A stretch of DNA of 64,000 bases, taken from Comamonas suwonensis. GTDB lineage: Bacteria > Pseudomonadota > Gammaproteobacteria > Burkholderiales > Burkholderiaceae_C. Below are positions 9,058-18,474 of this stretch, in pieces. A program made the position numbers and the translations under genes. The notes below the pieces were generated by a model. That model was not told where the DNA came from and searched no databases. It saw only the letters and a program-made list of their open reading frames with translations. The stretch spans positions 62,001-126,000 of the forward strand of contig NZ_JABBCQ020000001.1 in assembly GCF_012844455.2 (NCBI RefSeq), read 5' to 3'. Numbering within the stretch: position 1 is the stretch's first letter; every line of letters begins with the position of its first letter.

Positions 9058-9720
9058 TTACGAAGCATCCGCCCCAAACTGGGCATGCAGATCATGGGCA
9101 AAACCTTCAAGAACTCCTTCCAGCTGACTGGCTGATCGGCCCAGCAAGTTGTAAGCCAGCACGGCAGGCAGTGCCACGGCCAAGCCTGCGGCTGTCATGA
9201 CCAGAGCCTCACCCACCGGGCCTGCGAGCTGGGCAATATCCACCTGGCCGCTACCCGCCAGAGTCCCCAGCGCATGGTGAATACCCCAGACGGTGCCCAG
9301 CAACCCCACGAAAGGCGCAGTGGCACCAATCGTAGCCAGCAAAGTCTGCCCCCATTGCAGCTGGCTGGCAGCCGCGCCCAGTGCAGTGCGCAGGCTGCGC
9401 ATCAATCGCTGGCCTTGCGCCGCGCACTGGGCCAGCGATCCATCAGCCGCTGCGCTGTCGGCCTGCGCCACAGCATCGGCCATGGGCTGTACCAGACCTT
9501 GTCTGTCCAGCTGTTTGACCTTGGCCTGCGCCTGCGCCAGATCGGGCATCTGCCAGAACGCATCCACTGCCTGAGGCACATTGCGGCGCGCAGTGGCCAT
9601 GAACCAGAGTTTGTAGAGGATGACCACCCAGCTGAGCACGGACATCAGCAGCATCACCGCTGCCGTGCTCCAAGTGACGGTATCGCCTTCTGTCAGCCAT
9701 TGCCACATTCCTGCAGACAT
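9058..9720 (-). CDS. MotA/TolQ/ExbB proton-channel family protein
   Basis: 220 residues with three membrane helices: one near the N-terminus (VMLLMSVLSWVVILYKLWF) and two in the conserved C-terminal channel region (LLATIGATAPFVGLLGTVWG and ALVMTAAGLAVALPAVLAYN). This is the stator subunit that, with ExbD/TolR, couples proton flow to outer-membrane work. GAGG lies six bases before ATG 9720; a TTG one codon earlier is also in frame. First gene of the exbB-exbD-like operon; 60 bases from dapB, with a terminator between. Confidence 0.92.
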   Translation of the reverse strand: MSAGMWQWLTEGDTVTWSTAAVMLLMSVLSWVVILYKLWFMATARRNVPQAVDAFWQMPDLAQAQAKVKQLDRQGLVQPMADAVAQADSAAADGSLAQCAAQGQRLMRSLRTALGAAASQLQWGQTLLATIGATAPFVGLLGTVWGIHHALGTLAGSGQVDIAQLAGPVGEALVMTAAGLAVALPAVLAYNLLGRSASQLEGVLEGFAHDLHAQFGADAS

Positions 9721-9744
9721 CAATCACCTCGCTCCCAAAAACAG

Positions 9745-9768
9745 CAAGGGGCCATCATGGCCCCTTTG
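9745..9768 (-). terminator. Terminator of dapB
   Basis: On the minus strand AAGGGGCC pairs with GGCCCCTT around ATGAT, followed four bases later by five T. Confidence 0.65.
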
Positions 9769-9780
9769 CAATCCGCGTTA

Positions 9781-10614
9781 TCAGCGCAGTTTCAGCACAT
9801 CGTACATATCGTACTGGCCGGTCTTCTTGTCGGCCAGATAGGCCACGGCGCGCAGACTGCCGTTGGCGTAGCCAGCACGGCTGCTGGACTTGTGCGAGAT
9901 CTCGATGCGCTCGCCCGTACCGGCAAACAGTACGGTGTGGTCGCCCACAATATCGCCGCCGCGCACGGTGGCAAAGCCGATGCTGTCAGCCTTGCGCTCA
10001 CCGGTGTGGCCAAAGCGCTCGTACACGGCGCGGTCAGCCAGATTGGTGCCTTGGGCTTCGGCAATCACTTCGCCCATCTTCAGCGCCGTGCCCGAAGGTG
10101 CATCGACCTTGTGCTTGTGGTGAGCTTCAACGATTTCGATGTCGTAGCCACCTTCTTGCAGCGCCTTGGCCGCCATTTCCAGCAGCTTGAAGGTGACGTT
10201 CACGCCCACGCTCATATTGGGGGCGAAGACGATGGAAGTCTTGTTGCCAAACTCAGCGATCTGAGCCTTTTGCTCGTCAGAGAAGCCGGTGGTACCAATC
10301 ACCAGACCCACGCCCAGATCAGCCGCCACGGCCAGATGCTCCATCGTGCCTTCAGGGCGTGTGAAGTCGATCAGACAATCGGCCTTGGCCAGCGCTGAGC
10401 GCACATCGCTTTCAATCTTCAGGCCGCTGGGTTTGCCCAGAAAAGCGGAAGGATCGGTGCCGATGGAGGGGCTGTCTGCACGATCCAGCGCAGCGGCCAG
10501 CACGCAGTCGCTGCTGTTCAGAATGGCTTCGATCAGCATCTGGCCCATGCGGCCAGAGGCACCAGCCACGGCAACGCGCTGACGGGTGGAGGTATTGGAG
10601 GTGGCTGCGGTCAT
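9781..10614 (-). CDS. dapB: 4-hydroxy-tetrahydrodipicolinate reductase
   Basis: 277 residues. Reduces 4-hydroxy-tetrahydrodipicolinate to tetrahydrodipicolinate with NAD(P)H in the diaminopimelate/lysine pathway. Visible motifs: nucleotide-binding [12 protein letters not shown] near residue 15, [12 protein letters not shown], and the DapB signature [20 protein letters not shown] with its substrate-binding His and Lys. A 10-residue Thr/Ser-rich N-terminal extension precedes the Rossmann strand, so a slightly later start is possible. It lies downstream of bamE on the same strand, about 110 bases away, matching the bamE-dapB order seen in Burkholderiales. Confidence 0.96.
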   Translation of the reverse strand: MTAATSNTSTRQRVAVAGASGRMGQMLIEAILNSSDCVLAAALDRADSPSIGTDPSAFLGKPSGLKIESDVRSALAKADCLIDFTRPEGTMEHLAVAADLGVGLVIGTTGFSDEQKAQIAEFGNKTSIVFAPNMSVGVNVTFKLLEMAAKALQEGGYDIEIVEAHHKHKVDAPSGTALKMGEVIAEAQGTNLADRAVYERFGHTGERKADSIGFATVRGGDIVGDHTVLFAGTGERIEISHKSSSRAGYANGSLRAVAYLADKKTGQYDMYDVLKLR

Positions 10615-10686
10615 GGCGCTATCACTCGGTCAAATAAACAAACGGCAGGGTTTCAATCCATGCCGTCATAAAAAAGAGAGCATCAA

Positions 10687-10703
10687 CCGCTTGCTGCAAG
10701 CGG
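10687..10703 (-). terminator. Weak terminator-like hairpin after bamE
   Basis: CCGCTTG pairs with CAAGCGG around a three-base loop; the T-run on the minus strand is about 13 bases further on, so it may only be a processing or partial stop signal between bamE and dapB. Confidence 0.35.
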
Positions 10704-10723
10704 GGATCAGCATGTTTTCGTAC

Positions 10724-11281
10724 TTAACGCGATTCCAGCGGAGGGTAGCTGGTAGCGGCTGGTGGCAGATTGGCGGCAGCCTGCTCTGCTTCGGCGTTGT
10801 TACGCGCTGGGAACTTGGCCAGCTGCGCTTCGCTTGCTTCCAGCGGAGGAATCTTGGGTGTGCCCTTCATGCCCTTGAGGCTGGCCACAAACTCGGATTC
10901 GGAAGGCATCTCGTCACCTTCGGCGCGCGCAAAGCTGTCGCCGTTGAAGTAGACCGTGAGCTTGCGAATCTGCGATTCCACACCGGGGCGCTTGATGGTG
11001 AACACATATTCCCAGCGATCGCCGTGGAATACGCTGGTCACCAGCGGTGTACCCAGGATGTCGCGGATCTGCTGGCGGCTCATGCCGGGCTGCAGTGCCT
11101 CGACATGCTCCTTGGACACGAAATTGCCCTGAACCACATCAATTTTGTAAGGCGTGATGACATTGGCGACGCGGTGAGCGGCACCATCGATACTGTTGCA
11201 GCCGGCCAGTGCCGCTGCGATTGCCAGCGTCAGGGTCAGAGCTGCGCGGCTACGGGCTTGAACATGCATGGGTAATGGCAT
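10724..11281 (-). CDS. bamE: Outer-membrane assembly lipoprotein BamE
   Basis: About 185 residues. Lipoprotein subunit of the BAM complex, which inserts beta-barrel proteins in the outer membrane. The N-terminus has a hydrophobic segment and lipobox (AIAAALAGC); the BamE/SmpA domain follows (YKIDVVQGNFVSKEHVEAL, GMSRQQIRDILGTPLV, VFHGDRWEYVF). A C-terminal extension of about 60 residues rich in Pro, Glu and Ala is longer than in E. coli BamE. Start at ATG 11281 or 11269; the frame runs further up without signal-peptide sense. It is divergent from fur, sharing a 134-base promoter region, an arrangement common in betaproteobacteria. Confidence 0.92.
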   Translation of the reverse strand: MPLPMHVQARSRAALTLTLAIAAALAGCNSIDGAAHRVANVITPYKIDVVQGNFVSKEHVEALQPGMSRQQIRDILGTPLVTSVFHGDRWEYVFTIKRPGVESQIRKLTVYFNGDSFARAEGDEMPSESEFVASLKGMKGTPKIPPLEASEAQLAKFPARNNAEAEQAAANLPPAATSYPPLESR

Positions 11282-11415
11282 AGGGATATGATCAGGTTCA
11301 TTGTAGCGGCAGGCCCGGAGACACTTGAGGATTCCCTTTATCTGCGTGTAAAGCTTCTCTGCAAACGCGTGATTCCAGCCTTCCATGTGCCCGTAGTCCA
11401 CCAAGAGATAGACAC

Positions 11416-11841
11416 ATGAAAAATATTGATGAACTCAAAAGCACGGGCCTCAAAGCCACTTTGCCGCGACTGAAGATTCTGGAAATCTTCCAGAAGGGTG
11501 CTCAGCGCCACATGACGGCTGAAGACGTGTTCCGCGTACTGCTGGATGAGCGCTCGGACATCGGCCTGGCTACCGTCTACCGCGTCCTGACTCAGTTTGA
11601 GCAAGCCGGCATTCTGATTCGCAGCAATTTTGAAAGCGGCAAGGCCATTTATGAACTCGACGAAGGTCAGCACCATGACCACTTCGTCTGCACCAGCTGC
11701 GGCAAGGTCGAAGAGTTCTACGACGCCGAAATCGAAAAGCGCCAGAACCTGATCGCCAAGGAAAAGGGCTGGGTGATTCAGGATCACTCCATGGCTCTGT
11801 ACGGCCAGTGCGCCGCTTGCGCCACCCGCGCCGCCAAGTAA
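11416..11841 (+). CDS. fur: Ferric uptake regulator Fur
   Basis: 141 residues. Iron-responsive repressor that binds Fur boxes as a Fe(II)-loaded dimer. N-terminal winged helix ([36 protein letters not shown]), metal-site stretch [16 protein letters not shown] and a second cysteine pair CAACATR at the C-terminus (structural zinc). AGAG precedes the start by about eight bases. A strong terminator follows. A matching Fur box is visible in this window at 60508-60522. No obvious Fur box in its own promoter, so autoregulation is not evident from sequence. Confidence 0.97.
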   Translation: MKNIDELKSTGLKATLPRLKILEIFQKGAQRHMTAEDVFRVLLDERSDIGLATVYRVLTQFEQAGILIRSNFESGKAIYELDEGQHHDHFVCTSCGKVEEFYDAEIEKRQNLIAKEKGWVIQDHSMALYGQCAACATRAAK

Positions 11842-11858
11842 ATCGCTGATTTCTCTGC

Positions 11859-11892
11859 AAAGGGCAAGGCATGTAAGTGCCTTGCCCTTTTA
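11859..11892 (+). terminator. Terminator of fur
   Basis: AAAGGGCAAGGC pairs with GCCTTGCCCTTTT around an eight-base loop. Confidence 0.9.
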
Positions 11893-11976
11893 CGTTTGCG
11901 ACACATTTTTTCATGCAGGCATCCATGATGCAGGGCCAACATACATCACTCGTGTAAGGTTGATGAGGCATTTTCA

Positions 11977-13575
11977 ATGCAGCTGGTTCACATCTTTTCC
12001 ATCAAAAGTCTGCTCTGCGTGGCTGCCGTCGCGCTGACGGCCTGTGCGCAACTGCCGCCTTCATCCCAAGGCAAGCTCAGCCCTCAGGCTTTAGAGATGG
12101 TGAACCGCAGCCATTTACCGGATCAAACCAGCGAACTGCAACGTCAGCAATGGCTGGACAGAATCACGTGGGGCGCAACCGACCATGATGCGGCACAGTT
12201 GCAGCAGCAGGGTCTGAAGAAATGGCTCGCGGCCCAGCTCACGCCATCCACCAGCCCCATGCCAGCCGAAGTGCAGCAGCGTATTGACGTGCTTACCATC
12301 AGCCAAAAGCCCATGGTGCAAATTCAGCGCGAGATTGCCGAGCAGCGCCAGGCCATTCGCAGCACACAAGATGCCGATGAGGCTGCAAGGCTCCGGCAAG
12401 ACTTGCAGCGCCAGCTCAACCAGCTTGGTGCAGAGGCACAAAAGCGCCATATCTGGCGTGCGCTTTATTCACAGCACCAGTTGCAGGAGCAGATGACCTG
12501 GTTCTGGATGAATCATTTCAACATCAGCACGCGCAAAGGGGACGTGCGCATGTGGGTGGGTGACTATGAGGAACAGGCCATACGCCCCCTTGCGCTGGGC
12601 AATTTCCGCGACCTGCTGGCCGCCAGCATGCGCCACCCGGCCATGCTGCTGTATCTGGATAACGCCAGCAATGCTGCAGGCCGCATTAACGAAAACTATG
12701 CGCGCGAGCTGCTGGAACTGCACACCATGGGTGTGGGCAGCGGCTATACACAGGCCGATGTGCAAGCCATGGCTCATGTGCTGACCGGCCTAGGCTTTAG
12801 CACCCGCGATGCCGATGCACCACCGCCCAAGCTGCGACCAGAACGCCAGGCAGAGTATTTCCGCCAGGGCTTTTTTGAGTTCAACCCCGCCCGCCATGAC
12901 TACGCGCCCCAGGTGTTACTCGGGAAACCTCTGGAAAAGAGTGGCATGGCCCAAGTCAACGAGGCGCTAGTGCGCATTGTTGCTGAGCCAGCCACTGCAC
13001 ATTTCATCGCACGCAAGCTGGCTGTCTTCTTTCTGGGAGACAACCCCGCACCGGCCGCCGTGGAACGCACGGCACAGACCTTCGCGCGCAGCCAGGGCGA
13101 TATTGCCGCTACGCTGGCCAGCCTGCTGACGGACCCGGAGGCGCAGCGTTTTGGCCAGCGCTTCAAGGACCCCATGCACTATGTTCTGGGCACCACGCGC
13201 TTGGCCTATGACCAGCGCATCGCCAGCGATGTGGGCCCCATACAAGGCTGGCTGAACCAGCTGGGCCAGCCGCTGTATGGCCATGAAACGCCGGATGGCT
13301 ACCCGCAAGCGCAGTCGGACTGGTCCAGCTCTGGCCAGCTGATGAACCGCTTTACCGTCGCACAGCAGATAGGTACACGCGGCGCTGTCCTGTTTCGCAG
13401 CAGTGCCACAGAGCCTCTGGAAAAGCCGCCCTATCCTGACTTCAAACAGCGGCTCAGCGTACAGGCCCGCCTGCCTGCTTTGAGCCCCGCCACACTGGCC
13501 GCTTTGGCTCACGCCAAGAACCCGGCAGACTGGAACACATACTTCCTGTCCGCCCCTGAAATGATGTTCCGCTGA
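11977..13575 (+). CDS. DUF1800-family lipoprotein
   Basis: 532 residues. The N-terminus is a signal peptide with a lipobox-like LTAC at about residue 23, so it is probably anchored outside the cytoplasm. The rest matches the DUF1800 plan: WLDRITWGATDHDAAQL, MTWFWMNHFNI, LLYLDNASNAAGRINENYAR and ELLELHTMGVGSGY, HVLTGLGF, then FIARKLAVFFLGD. The family function is not established. It is followed after 22 bases by a DUF1501 gene with its own ribosome-binding site; the two families almost always travel together, so the products probably act in one process. Confidence 0.9.
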   Translation: MQLVHIFSIKSLLCVAAVALTACAQLPPSSQGKLSPQALEMVNRSHLPDQTSELQRQQWLDRITWGATDHDAAQLQQQGLKKWLAAQLTPSTSPMPAEVQQRIDVLTISQKPMVQIQREIAEQRQAIRSTQDADEAARLRQDLQRQLNQLGAEAQKRHIWRALYSQHQLQEQMTWFWMNHFNISTRKGDVRMWVGDYEEQAIRPLALGNFRDLLAASMRHPAMLLYLDNASNAAGRINENYARELLELHTMGVGSGYTQADVQAMAHVLTGLGFSTRDADAPPPKLRPERQAEYFRQGFFEFNPARHDYAPQVLLGKPLEKSGMAQVNEALVRIVAEPATAHFIARKLAVFFLGDNPAPAAVERTAQTFARSQGDIAATLASLLTDPEAQRFGQRFKDPMHYVLGTTRLAYDQRIASDVGPIQGWLNQLGQPLYGHETPDGYPQAQSDWSSSGQLMNRFTVAQQIGTRGAVLFRSSATEPLEKPPYPDFKQRLSVQARLPALSPATLAALAHAKNPADWNTYFLSAPEMMFR

Positions 13576-13597
13576 GTCAGCCCCAAGGAGTCCCCTG

Positions 13598-14809
13598 ATG
13601 CAAAGACGTCAATTTCTGAGCCTGGGCGCCACCGTGCCACTGGTCTGCCACCTCGGCAAAGGCATTGCAGCGCCTCTGCAAAACAGCTCGCCCCGTTTTT
13701 TACTGGTTTTTCTGCGCGGTGCCTATGACTGCAACAGCCTGCTGGTGCCTACGCACAGCGACTTTTACTATCAAGCCCGCCCCAGCATTGCCATTGCCCG
13801 ACCCGGAGAAACCAATGGAGCCCTGCCGCTGAACAGCCAGTGGGGACTACACCCCGCACTGCAAGCCAGCTTGCGACCCCTTTATCAGCAAGGGCAGGCC
13901 TGCTTTGTGCCATTTGCGGGGACGAATGACCTTTCACGCAGCCACTTCGAGACGCAAGACTCCATTGAGCTGGGCCAGCCATTGGATGGCCGCAAAAGCC
14001 TGACATCGGGCTTTCTTAATCGCCTCGCTCAAGTGCTGCAGGCGGACCGACGCAGCCTAGCCCCCATGGCATTCACGGCGCAAATGCCGCTGTCTCTGCG
14101 CGGCAATGCGGATGTGGCCAATATGTCGCTTGTCACAGCAGGCAAGGGCGCAGCGCTGGGCGCTCGTGCCCAGGTGATTGCTTCCATGTATCAGGGCACA
14201 GCACTGGAATCTGCAGCCCGTGAAGGCTTTGCTACGCAAATGGCTGTTCAGCGTTCCATGCGGGAAGAAATGGACAAGGCCGGGCGTGACGCCATCAGTG
14301 CCAAAGGCTTTGGACTGATTGCTCAGCGCATGGCCCACCTCATGCGCGAGCAATTTGATCTGGGCTTTGTCGATGTGGGCGGCTGGGACACCCACGTCAA
14401 TCAGGGTGGTGCCAGCGGCAACCTTGCCAACCGCCTGAGCGACCTAAGCAATGGACTGGCGACTTTTGCTGAAGCGATGGGACCAGAGACATGGCGCCAC
14501 ACCGTCGTCGCCGTCATCAGCGAATTTGGCCGCACTTTCCGCGAAAACGGCAACAAAGGCACGGACCACGGCCACGGCACGGCGTACTGGTTTCTCGGTG
14601 GTGGGCTCGCCGCCCAGGCGGGTGGCAGAGTCATTGGTGAACAGATCGAAGTCACCGAGAAAGCGCTGTTTCAGAACCGCGACTACCCCGTACTCAATGA
14701 ATACCGCTCTGTACTGGGCGGCCTGTTTTCCCGCATGTATGGACTGAGCACTCAGCAACTGCAACAAATCTTTCCGGCTTCAACCACCGGAAAGCTACAA
14801 CTGGTTTAG
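13598..14809 (+). CDS. DUF1501-family exported protein
   Basis: 403 residues. Starts with MQRRQFLSLGATVPLVC, a twin-Arg-like signal (single RR before QFL) suggesting Tat export. Family features include FLLVFLRGAYDCNSLLVP, HFETQDSIELG, the DVGGWDTHVNQGG block and SEFGRTFRENGNKGTDHGHG, arranged as in the alkaline-phosphatase-like/sulfatase superfamily and suggestive of a metal site. Enzymatic activity is not established. Second gene of a two-gene operon with the DUF1800 lipoprotein; AAGGAG lies upstream of ATG 13598. Confidence 0.9.
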   Translation: MQRRQFLSLGATVPLVCHLGKGIAAPLQNSSPRFLLVFLRGAYDCNSLLVPTHSDFYYQARPSIAIARPGETNGALPLNSQWGLHPALQASLRPLYQQGQACFVPFAGTNDLSRSHFETQDSIELGQPLDGRKSLTSGFLNRLAQVLQADRRSLAPMAFTAQMPLSLRGNADVANMSLVTAGKGAALGARAQVIASMYQGTALESAAREGFATQMAVQRSMREEMDKAGRDAISAKGFGLIAQRMAHLMREQFDLGFVDVGGWDTHVNQGGASGNLANRLSDLSNGLATFAEAMGPETWRHTVVAVISEFGRTFRENGNKGTDHGHGTAYWFLGGGLAAQAGGRVIGEQIEVTEKALFQNRDYPVLNEYRSVLGGLFSRMYGLSTQQLQQIFPASTTGKLQLV

Positions 14810-14810
14810 A

Positions 14811-14884
14811 ACCGCTAACACAGTCCTTGATACGTCGCAGCGAAGCCGCGACTTCCGTAAACCTTCCGCTTAGTAGGTCGTATG
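14811..14884 (+). repeat. Dispersed structured repeat, short copy A
   Basis: Shares its left part (ACACAGTCCTTGATACGTCG, GCGAAGCC) and right part (CCGTAAACCTTC, GGTCGT) with the reverse complement of the repeat at 25970-26080, lacking about 35 internal bases. It fills the space between the convergent DUF1501 and hprK genes. Confidence 0.65.
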
Positions 14885-14892
14885 AAAGGTTT

Positions 14893-15852
14893 TTAGAACG
14901 ACTCGCCTTTTTCCATGGCCCGGCGGTGGCGGAGTACAAACTCCTGATAAGTATCAATGCCACGCAACTGCAGAATGGCGTTGCGCACCGCTGCTTCCAC
15001 CAGCACGGCGATATTTCGACCAGCCACCACCTGAATCACCACCTTGCGGATGGGTACACCCAGCACATCCTGAGTCAGCGGCTCGGCCGGCAGGCGCTCG
15101 TACTCGCGCTCCATGGTTTCCTTGCGCACCAGATGCACGATAAGTTTGAGGCGCATCTTGCGACGCACTGCAGTCTCGCCAAAGATGGAGCGAATATCCA
15201 GCAAGCCGATGCCACGCACTTCCAGCAGGTTCTGCAACAGCTCGGGACACTTGCCTTCGACGGTGGTCTGGTTGATACGGTACAGGTCCACTGCATCATC
15301 GGCTACCAAGCCGTTGCCACGTGTGACCAACTCCAGCCCCAACTCACTCTTGCCCAGACCAGACTCACCCGTAATCAACACGCCCATACCCAGAATGTCC
15401 ATGAACACGCCGTGCATGGTGATGCGGTCAGCAAAGTGTTTGGACAAATAGGCGCGCAGCACGTCGATGACGAAGGCAGACTGCTCTTTCGTCGAAAACA
15501 GGGGGATATGCGATCGCTCGCATGTGGAAATCAACTCGTCGGGCGCTTCCTGCCCATCCGCCAGCACCAGCACCGGCGGCTCCAACGTCACGATTCGCGC
15601 AATGCGGCGCAGGCAATCCTGCGAGGTGGCGTTGGTAAGGTACGCGATTTCACGCTCGCCCAGCACCTGCAGACGGTAGGGGTGGATGTAGTTGAGGTAA
15701 CCCACCAAGTCTGCGCCGGAGCGAGCCGAACGTACGGCCATCTCATCAAAACGGCGTTCAGAGGCACCGAGGCCCGCCACCCATTGCCAGCGCAGGCTGG
15801 AGTTGCGAAATGCCTCGAACAGTACGTCCGCACTGATGGCGCTGGGTCTCAT
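14893..15852 (-). CDS. hprK: HPr kinase/phosphorylase
   Basis: 319 residues. Bifunctional enzyme that phosphorylates and dephosphorylates a seryl residue of HPr. Walker A GESGLGKS at 162-169, and the HprK signature [10 protein letters not shown] at 211-220; the N-terminal domain (residues 1-130) is the usual DRTGG-like fold. In betaproteobacteria lacking sugar-PTS permeases it is thought to tune the PTS-Ntr/HPr branch, consistent with ptsN directly upstream (37 bases) and hpf above that. On the complementary strand a 388-codon open frame crosses this gene but is a shadow. Confidence 0.96.
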   Translation of the reverse strand: MRPSAISADVLFEAFRNSSLRWQWVAGLGASERRFDEMAVRSARSGADLVGYLNYIHPYRLQVLGEREIAYLTNATSQDCLRRIARIVTLEPPVLVLADGQEAPDELISTCERSHIPLFSTKEQSAFVIDVLRAYLSKHFADRITMHGVFMDILGMGVLITGESGLGKSELGLELVTRGNGLVADDAVDLYRINQTTVEGKCPELLQNLLEVRGIGLLDIRSIFGETAVRRKMRLKLIVHLVRKETMEREYERLPAEPLTQDVLGVPIRKVVIQVVAGRNIAVLVEAAVRNAILQLRGIDTYQEFVLRHRRAMEKGESF

Positions 15853-15889
15853 GGCAAGGCCCTGTCAGTCAAAAAGAAGGGGGCAAGCC

Positions 15890-16363
15890 TCAGGCCTGAG
15901 AGGCAACAGAAGACTGCCAGCTGTCGATCATGCTGTGCAGTAGCTGCGCATCCGAGGAGGATTTCAGACGCTCGCGCAGCTGGCTGTCGCTGAGCAGCTC
16001 GGCAATCTCGGAAAGGATTTCGAGATGCTTTTGCGTCGCAGCTTCGGGTACCAGCAAAAAGATGAGCAGGCCAACAGGCTGTTCATCGGGCGCATCGAAG
16101 CCAATGGGGCTAGCCAGCTGAAACACGGCTGCCATGGGAGCCGTCAGGCCCTTGATACGACCGTGCGGAATGGCAACTCCGTGCCCCAGTCCCGTAGAGC
16201 CCAGACGTTCGCGAGCGAACAGGCTATCGGTGATCAAGGCACGAGACAGACCATGCAAGCTCTCAAAGAGTAAACCCGCTTCCTCGAAAGCGCGTTTCTT
16301 GCTGGTGACATCAACGCTCACAAGCACTTGAGCGGGTGGAAGGATAGAAGCTAGGCGATTCAT
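15890..16363 (-). CDS. ptsN: Nitrogen PTS enzyme IIA
   Basis: 157 residues, starting at ATG 16363 (MNRLASILPP). Cytosolic EIIA-Ntr, the terminal phosphoryl acceptor of the nitrogen phosphotransferase chain PtsP-PtsO-PtsN, which regulates potassium transport and nitrogen/carbon balance rather than importing sugar. The phosphoacceptor histidine is His67 in GHGVAIPHGR. Located hpf-ptsN-hprK on one strand, but a terminator separates hpf from ptsN. The frame extends upstream to 16438 without family similarity. Confidence 0.94.
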   Translation of the reverse strand: MNRLASILPPAQVLVSVDVTSKKRAFEEAGLLFESLHGLSRALITDSLFARERLGSTGLGHGVAIPHGRIKGLTAPMAAVFQLASPIGFDAPDEQPVGLLIFLLVPEAATQKHLEILSEIAELLSDSQLRERLKSSSDAQLLHSMIDSWQSSVASQA

Positions 16364-16424
16364 GGTGTGATCAACAATTATGCACCGCTGCGCTGGAAAC
16401 CGTGGGGAAACCCTGATCACTATC

Positions 16425-16447
16425 AAAAACCGCCCCATAGGGCGGTG
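16425..16447 (-). terminator. Terminator of hpf
   Basis: On the minus strand ACCGCCC pairs with GGGCGGT around a short loop, followed by five T. It stands between hpf and ptsN. Confidence 0.85.
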
Positions 16448-16519
16448 TGTTTAGCGTTGTAACAAGGCGACAGCCATGCCACAAGCTGGCGCAAACGCAG
16501 GGTTTGCACCTCGCTTTCA

Positions 16520-16879
16520 TCAAACTGACAGCTCCGCCAGCTGCATACCGTCCGAATCCAGACGTTTGGCCCCCAAACGAGGCGCCTGCAGACGGGTTTT
16601 GTAGCGCATGACGACACGGTCAAGCTTGTCTGCCAGAGCATCCACTGCGGCGTAGAGATCGAAGTGCTGCGTTTCTACAAACAAATCTTGGCCTTTCACC
16701 CGTACCGTGCAGCCAGCGCGCTGGCGTTTGTCTTTTTCTTTTTGCTTGTGAACAGTGAGAAGCACTTTCACGTCCACCACTTGATCGAAGTGCCGAAGGA
16801 TGCGCTCCAGCTTGGCCATGACATAACTACGCAGCGAGGGAGTGACCTCCAGGTGATGGCCGCTAATCGTCAGATTCAT
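16520..16879 (-). CDS. hpf: Ribosome hibernation-promoting factor, short form
   Basis: 119 residues from ATG 16879 ([12 protein letters not shown]), GGAG nine bases upstream. Binds the 30S decoding region and inactivates ribosomes in stationary phase. Family features: [16 protein letters not shown], the basic stretch [18 protein letters not shown] and [21 protein letters not shown]. Length fits the short HPF, not the long actinobacterial/Firmicute form. Betaproteobacteria often have rpoN immediately upstream; here there is instead a 443-base gap and divergent purC, so rpoN is elsewhere. Confidence 0.93.
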   Translation of the reverse strand: MNLTISGHHLEVTPSLRSYVMAKLERILRHFDQVVDVKVLLTVHKQKEKDKRQRAGCTVRVKGQDLFVETQHFDLYAAVDALADKLDRVVMRYKTRLQAPRLGAKRLDSDGMQLAELSV

Positions 16880-17322
16880 AACAAAACACTCCTTTGCTCT
16901 CGGTGAAATCTCAGCGGTTTCACAGCCCTTGATGGCCGTGCCGCAGCCTTGCAGTTCTGAATGCGCATTCGTCTTTGCCTGTGAATCCACTATGCGCCCG
17001 GCCTTGGCCAAAGGCAAAGAAAAACGCTGATAACGCAGCCTCATATGGGGCCTTGCATGTCCGTTTGATGACATGTTGTTTTGGCTACACAATGAATGGC
17101 TTTGCGCTGCATGAGAGGGACACTTTCTCATGTCTCCAAGGCTTGTATCGCGGCATACCTGCCCACGCAAAGACCGTGACCGTCCAAACGCCTGCCCACG
17201 CCAGTAAAATCGCTTTTTCCGCAGCCGCTTATCGAGCCTGCGACGCTGGCAGCCCCTTGTGGCTTCAGGCGCCTGCTGACCGACTGCTCGCCTGAATTGC
17301 CTGACAGCCTTCTATCTCGACC
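16880..17322. other. 443-base divergent promoter region hpf/purC
   Basis: No credible gene. It holds an inverted repeat in the hpf leader (GTGAAA 16903-16908 with TTTCAC 16918-16923) and an 11-base direct repeat CCTGCCCACGC at 17158-17168 and 17191-17201, spaced 33 bases (about three helical turns), upstream of purC with a possible -10 TAAAAT near 17205. A rightward 106-codon frame here is low-complexity and rejected. Confidence 0.45.
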
Positions 17323-18240
17323 ATGACCACCCAGCCTTCTGCCCTGCACACTTCCAACATTGCCTCGCTGCCATTGCTCGCACGTGGCAAGGTCCGCGAC
17401 AACTACGCCGTGGGCGATGACCGCATCCTGATGGTGGCGTCCGACCGTCTGTCCGCTTTTGACGTGATCATGGGTGAGCCCATTCCCGGCAAGGGCGTGC
17501 TACTGACGCAGATGGCGCTGTTCTGGTTCGACAAGCTGGGCCATATCTGCCCTAACCACCTGACAGGCGAAGCCCCTGAGTCCGTGGTCAAGCCCGAAGA
17601 AGTCAAGCAGGTGGAAGGCCGCTCCATGCTGGTCAAGCGCTTGAAGCCCATCATGATCGAAGCCGTGGTGCGCGGCTACTTGGCCGGCAGCGGCTGGAAG
17701 GAATACCAGGAATCGCAAGCCGTGTGCGGCGTGAAGCTGCCCGCTGGTCTGACCAACGCAGCCAAGCTGCCCGAGCCCATCTACACCCCCGCCGCCAAGG
17801 CCGAGATGGGTGACCATGACGAAAACATCACCTACGAGCGCACCGTGGAAATGGTGGGCGAGCAACTGGCTGCCCAGATCCGCGACACGGCCATCCGCAT
17901 CTACAAGGAAGCCGCCGAGATCGCCCTGACCAAGGGCATGATCATTGCCGACACCAAGTTTGAATTCGGCCTGACCGAAGAGGGCGAACTGGTGCTGATG
18001 GACGAAGTGCTGACCCCTGACAGCTCGCGCTACTGGCCCGTGGAAGGCTATGCCGACGCACTGGCCGCTGGCACCAACCCTCCCAGCTACGACAAGCAGT
18101 TCGTGCGTGACTGGCTGGAGCAGGCCAAGGTGAACGGCAAACTGTGGGACAAAACCGCACCGTCGCCCCGCTTGCCCAAGGAAGTGATCGACAAGACCGC
18201 TGCCAAGTACCGCGAAGCACTGGAACGCCTGACCGCCTGA
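17323..18240 (+). CDS. purC: Phosphoribosylaminoimidazole-succinocarboxamide synthase
   Basis: 305 residues, the longer (yeast-type length) SAICAR synthetase. Joins aspartate to CAIR with ATP in purine biosynthesis. Motifs: [54 protein letters not shown] and the C-terminal [20 protein letters not shown]. Single gene with its own leader and a very strong terminator. There is no good Shine-Dalgarno sequence before ATG 17323. Confidence 0.97.
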   Translation: MTTQPSALHTSNIASLPLLARGKVRDNYAVGDDRILMVASDRLSAFDVIMGEPIPGKGVLLTQMALFWFDKLGHICPNHLTGEAPESVVKPEEVKQVEGRSMLVKRLKPIMIEAVVRGYLAGSGWKEYQESQAVCGVKLPAGLTNAAKLPEPIYTPAAKAEMGDHDENITYERTVEMVGEQLAAQIRDTAIRIYKEAAEIALTKGMIIADTKFEFGLTEEGELVLMDEVLTPDSSRYWPVEGYADALAAGTNPPSYDKQFVRDWLEQAKVNGKLWDKTAPSPRLPKEVIDKTAAKYREALERLTA

Positions 18241-18257
18241 GCGACTGCGCGCTAAAT

Positions 18258-18297
18258 CAACAAAGCCCCCGGACAAAAATCCGGGGGCTTTGTTTTT
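18258..18297 (+). terminator. Terminator of purC
   Basis: AACAAAGCCCCCGGA pairs with TCCGGGGGCTTTGTT around CAAAAA, then a T-run. Confidence 0.95.
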
Positions 18298-18342
18298 GAT
18301 AGCTGCCAGCGCTTTCTGTACATGGGCTAGAGCCCAAAAACA
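18298..18342 (-). repeat. Intergenic AGCGC/AGCTAT hairpin repeat, copy 3
   Basis: Leftward copy beginning AGCTGCCAGCGC and ending GGGCTAGAGCCC, directly after the purC terminator. Confidence 0.6.
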
Positions 18343-18474
18343 CTAAAAGTCAGCAGCCGTCTTGAGTCAGCCTGTCAGGGCGGGGCTCAGGCGATGCGCA
18401 GGTTCGCAGACAGTGGCAACGCCACGGCAAGAATCTGCAACGACGCATGAGCCGCGCCATGGCTGGCGCAACAA

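Noticed and set aside
14827-15993. A 388-codon open frame on the plus strand
   Set aside because: It is antisense to hprK; low-complexity His/Gln/Arg-rich shadow of a G/C-rich gene.
16975-17295. 106-codon frame in the hpf/purC gap
   Set aside because: No ribosome site, odd composition, overlaps probable promoter signals.
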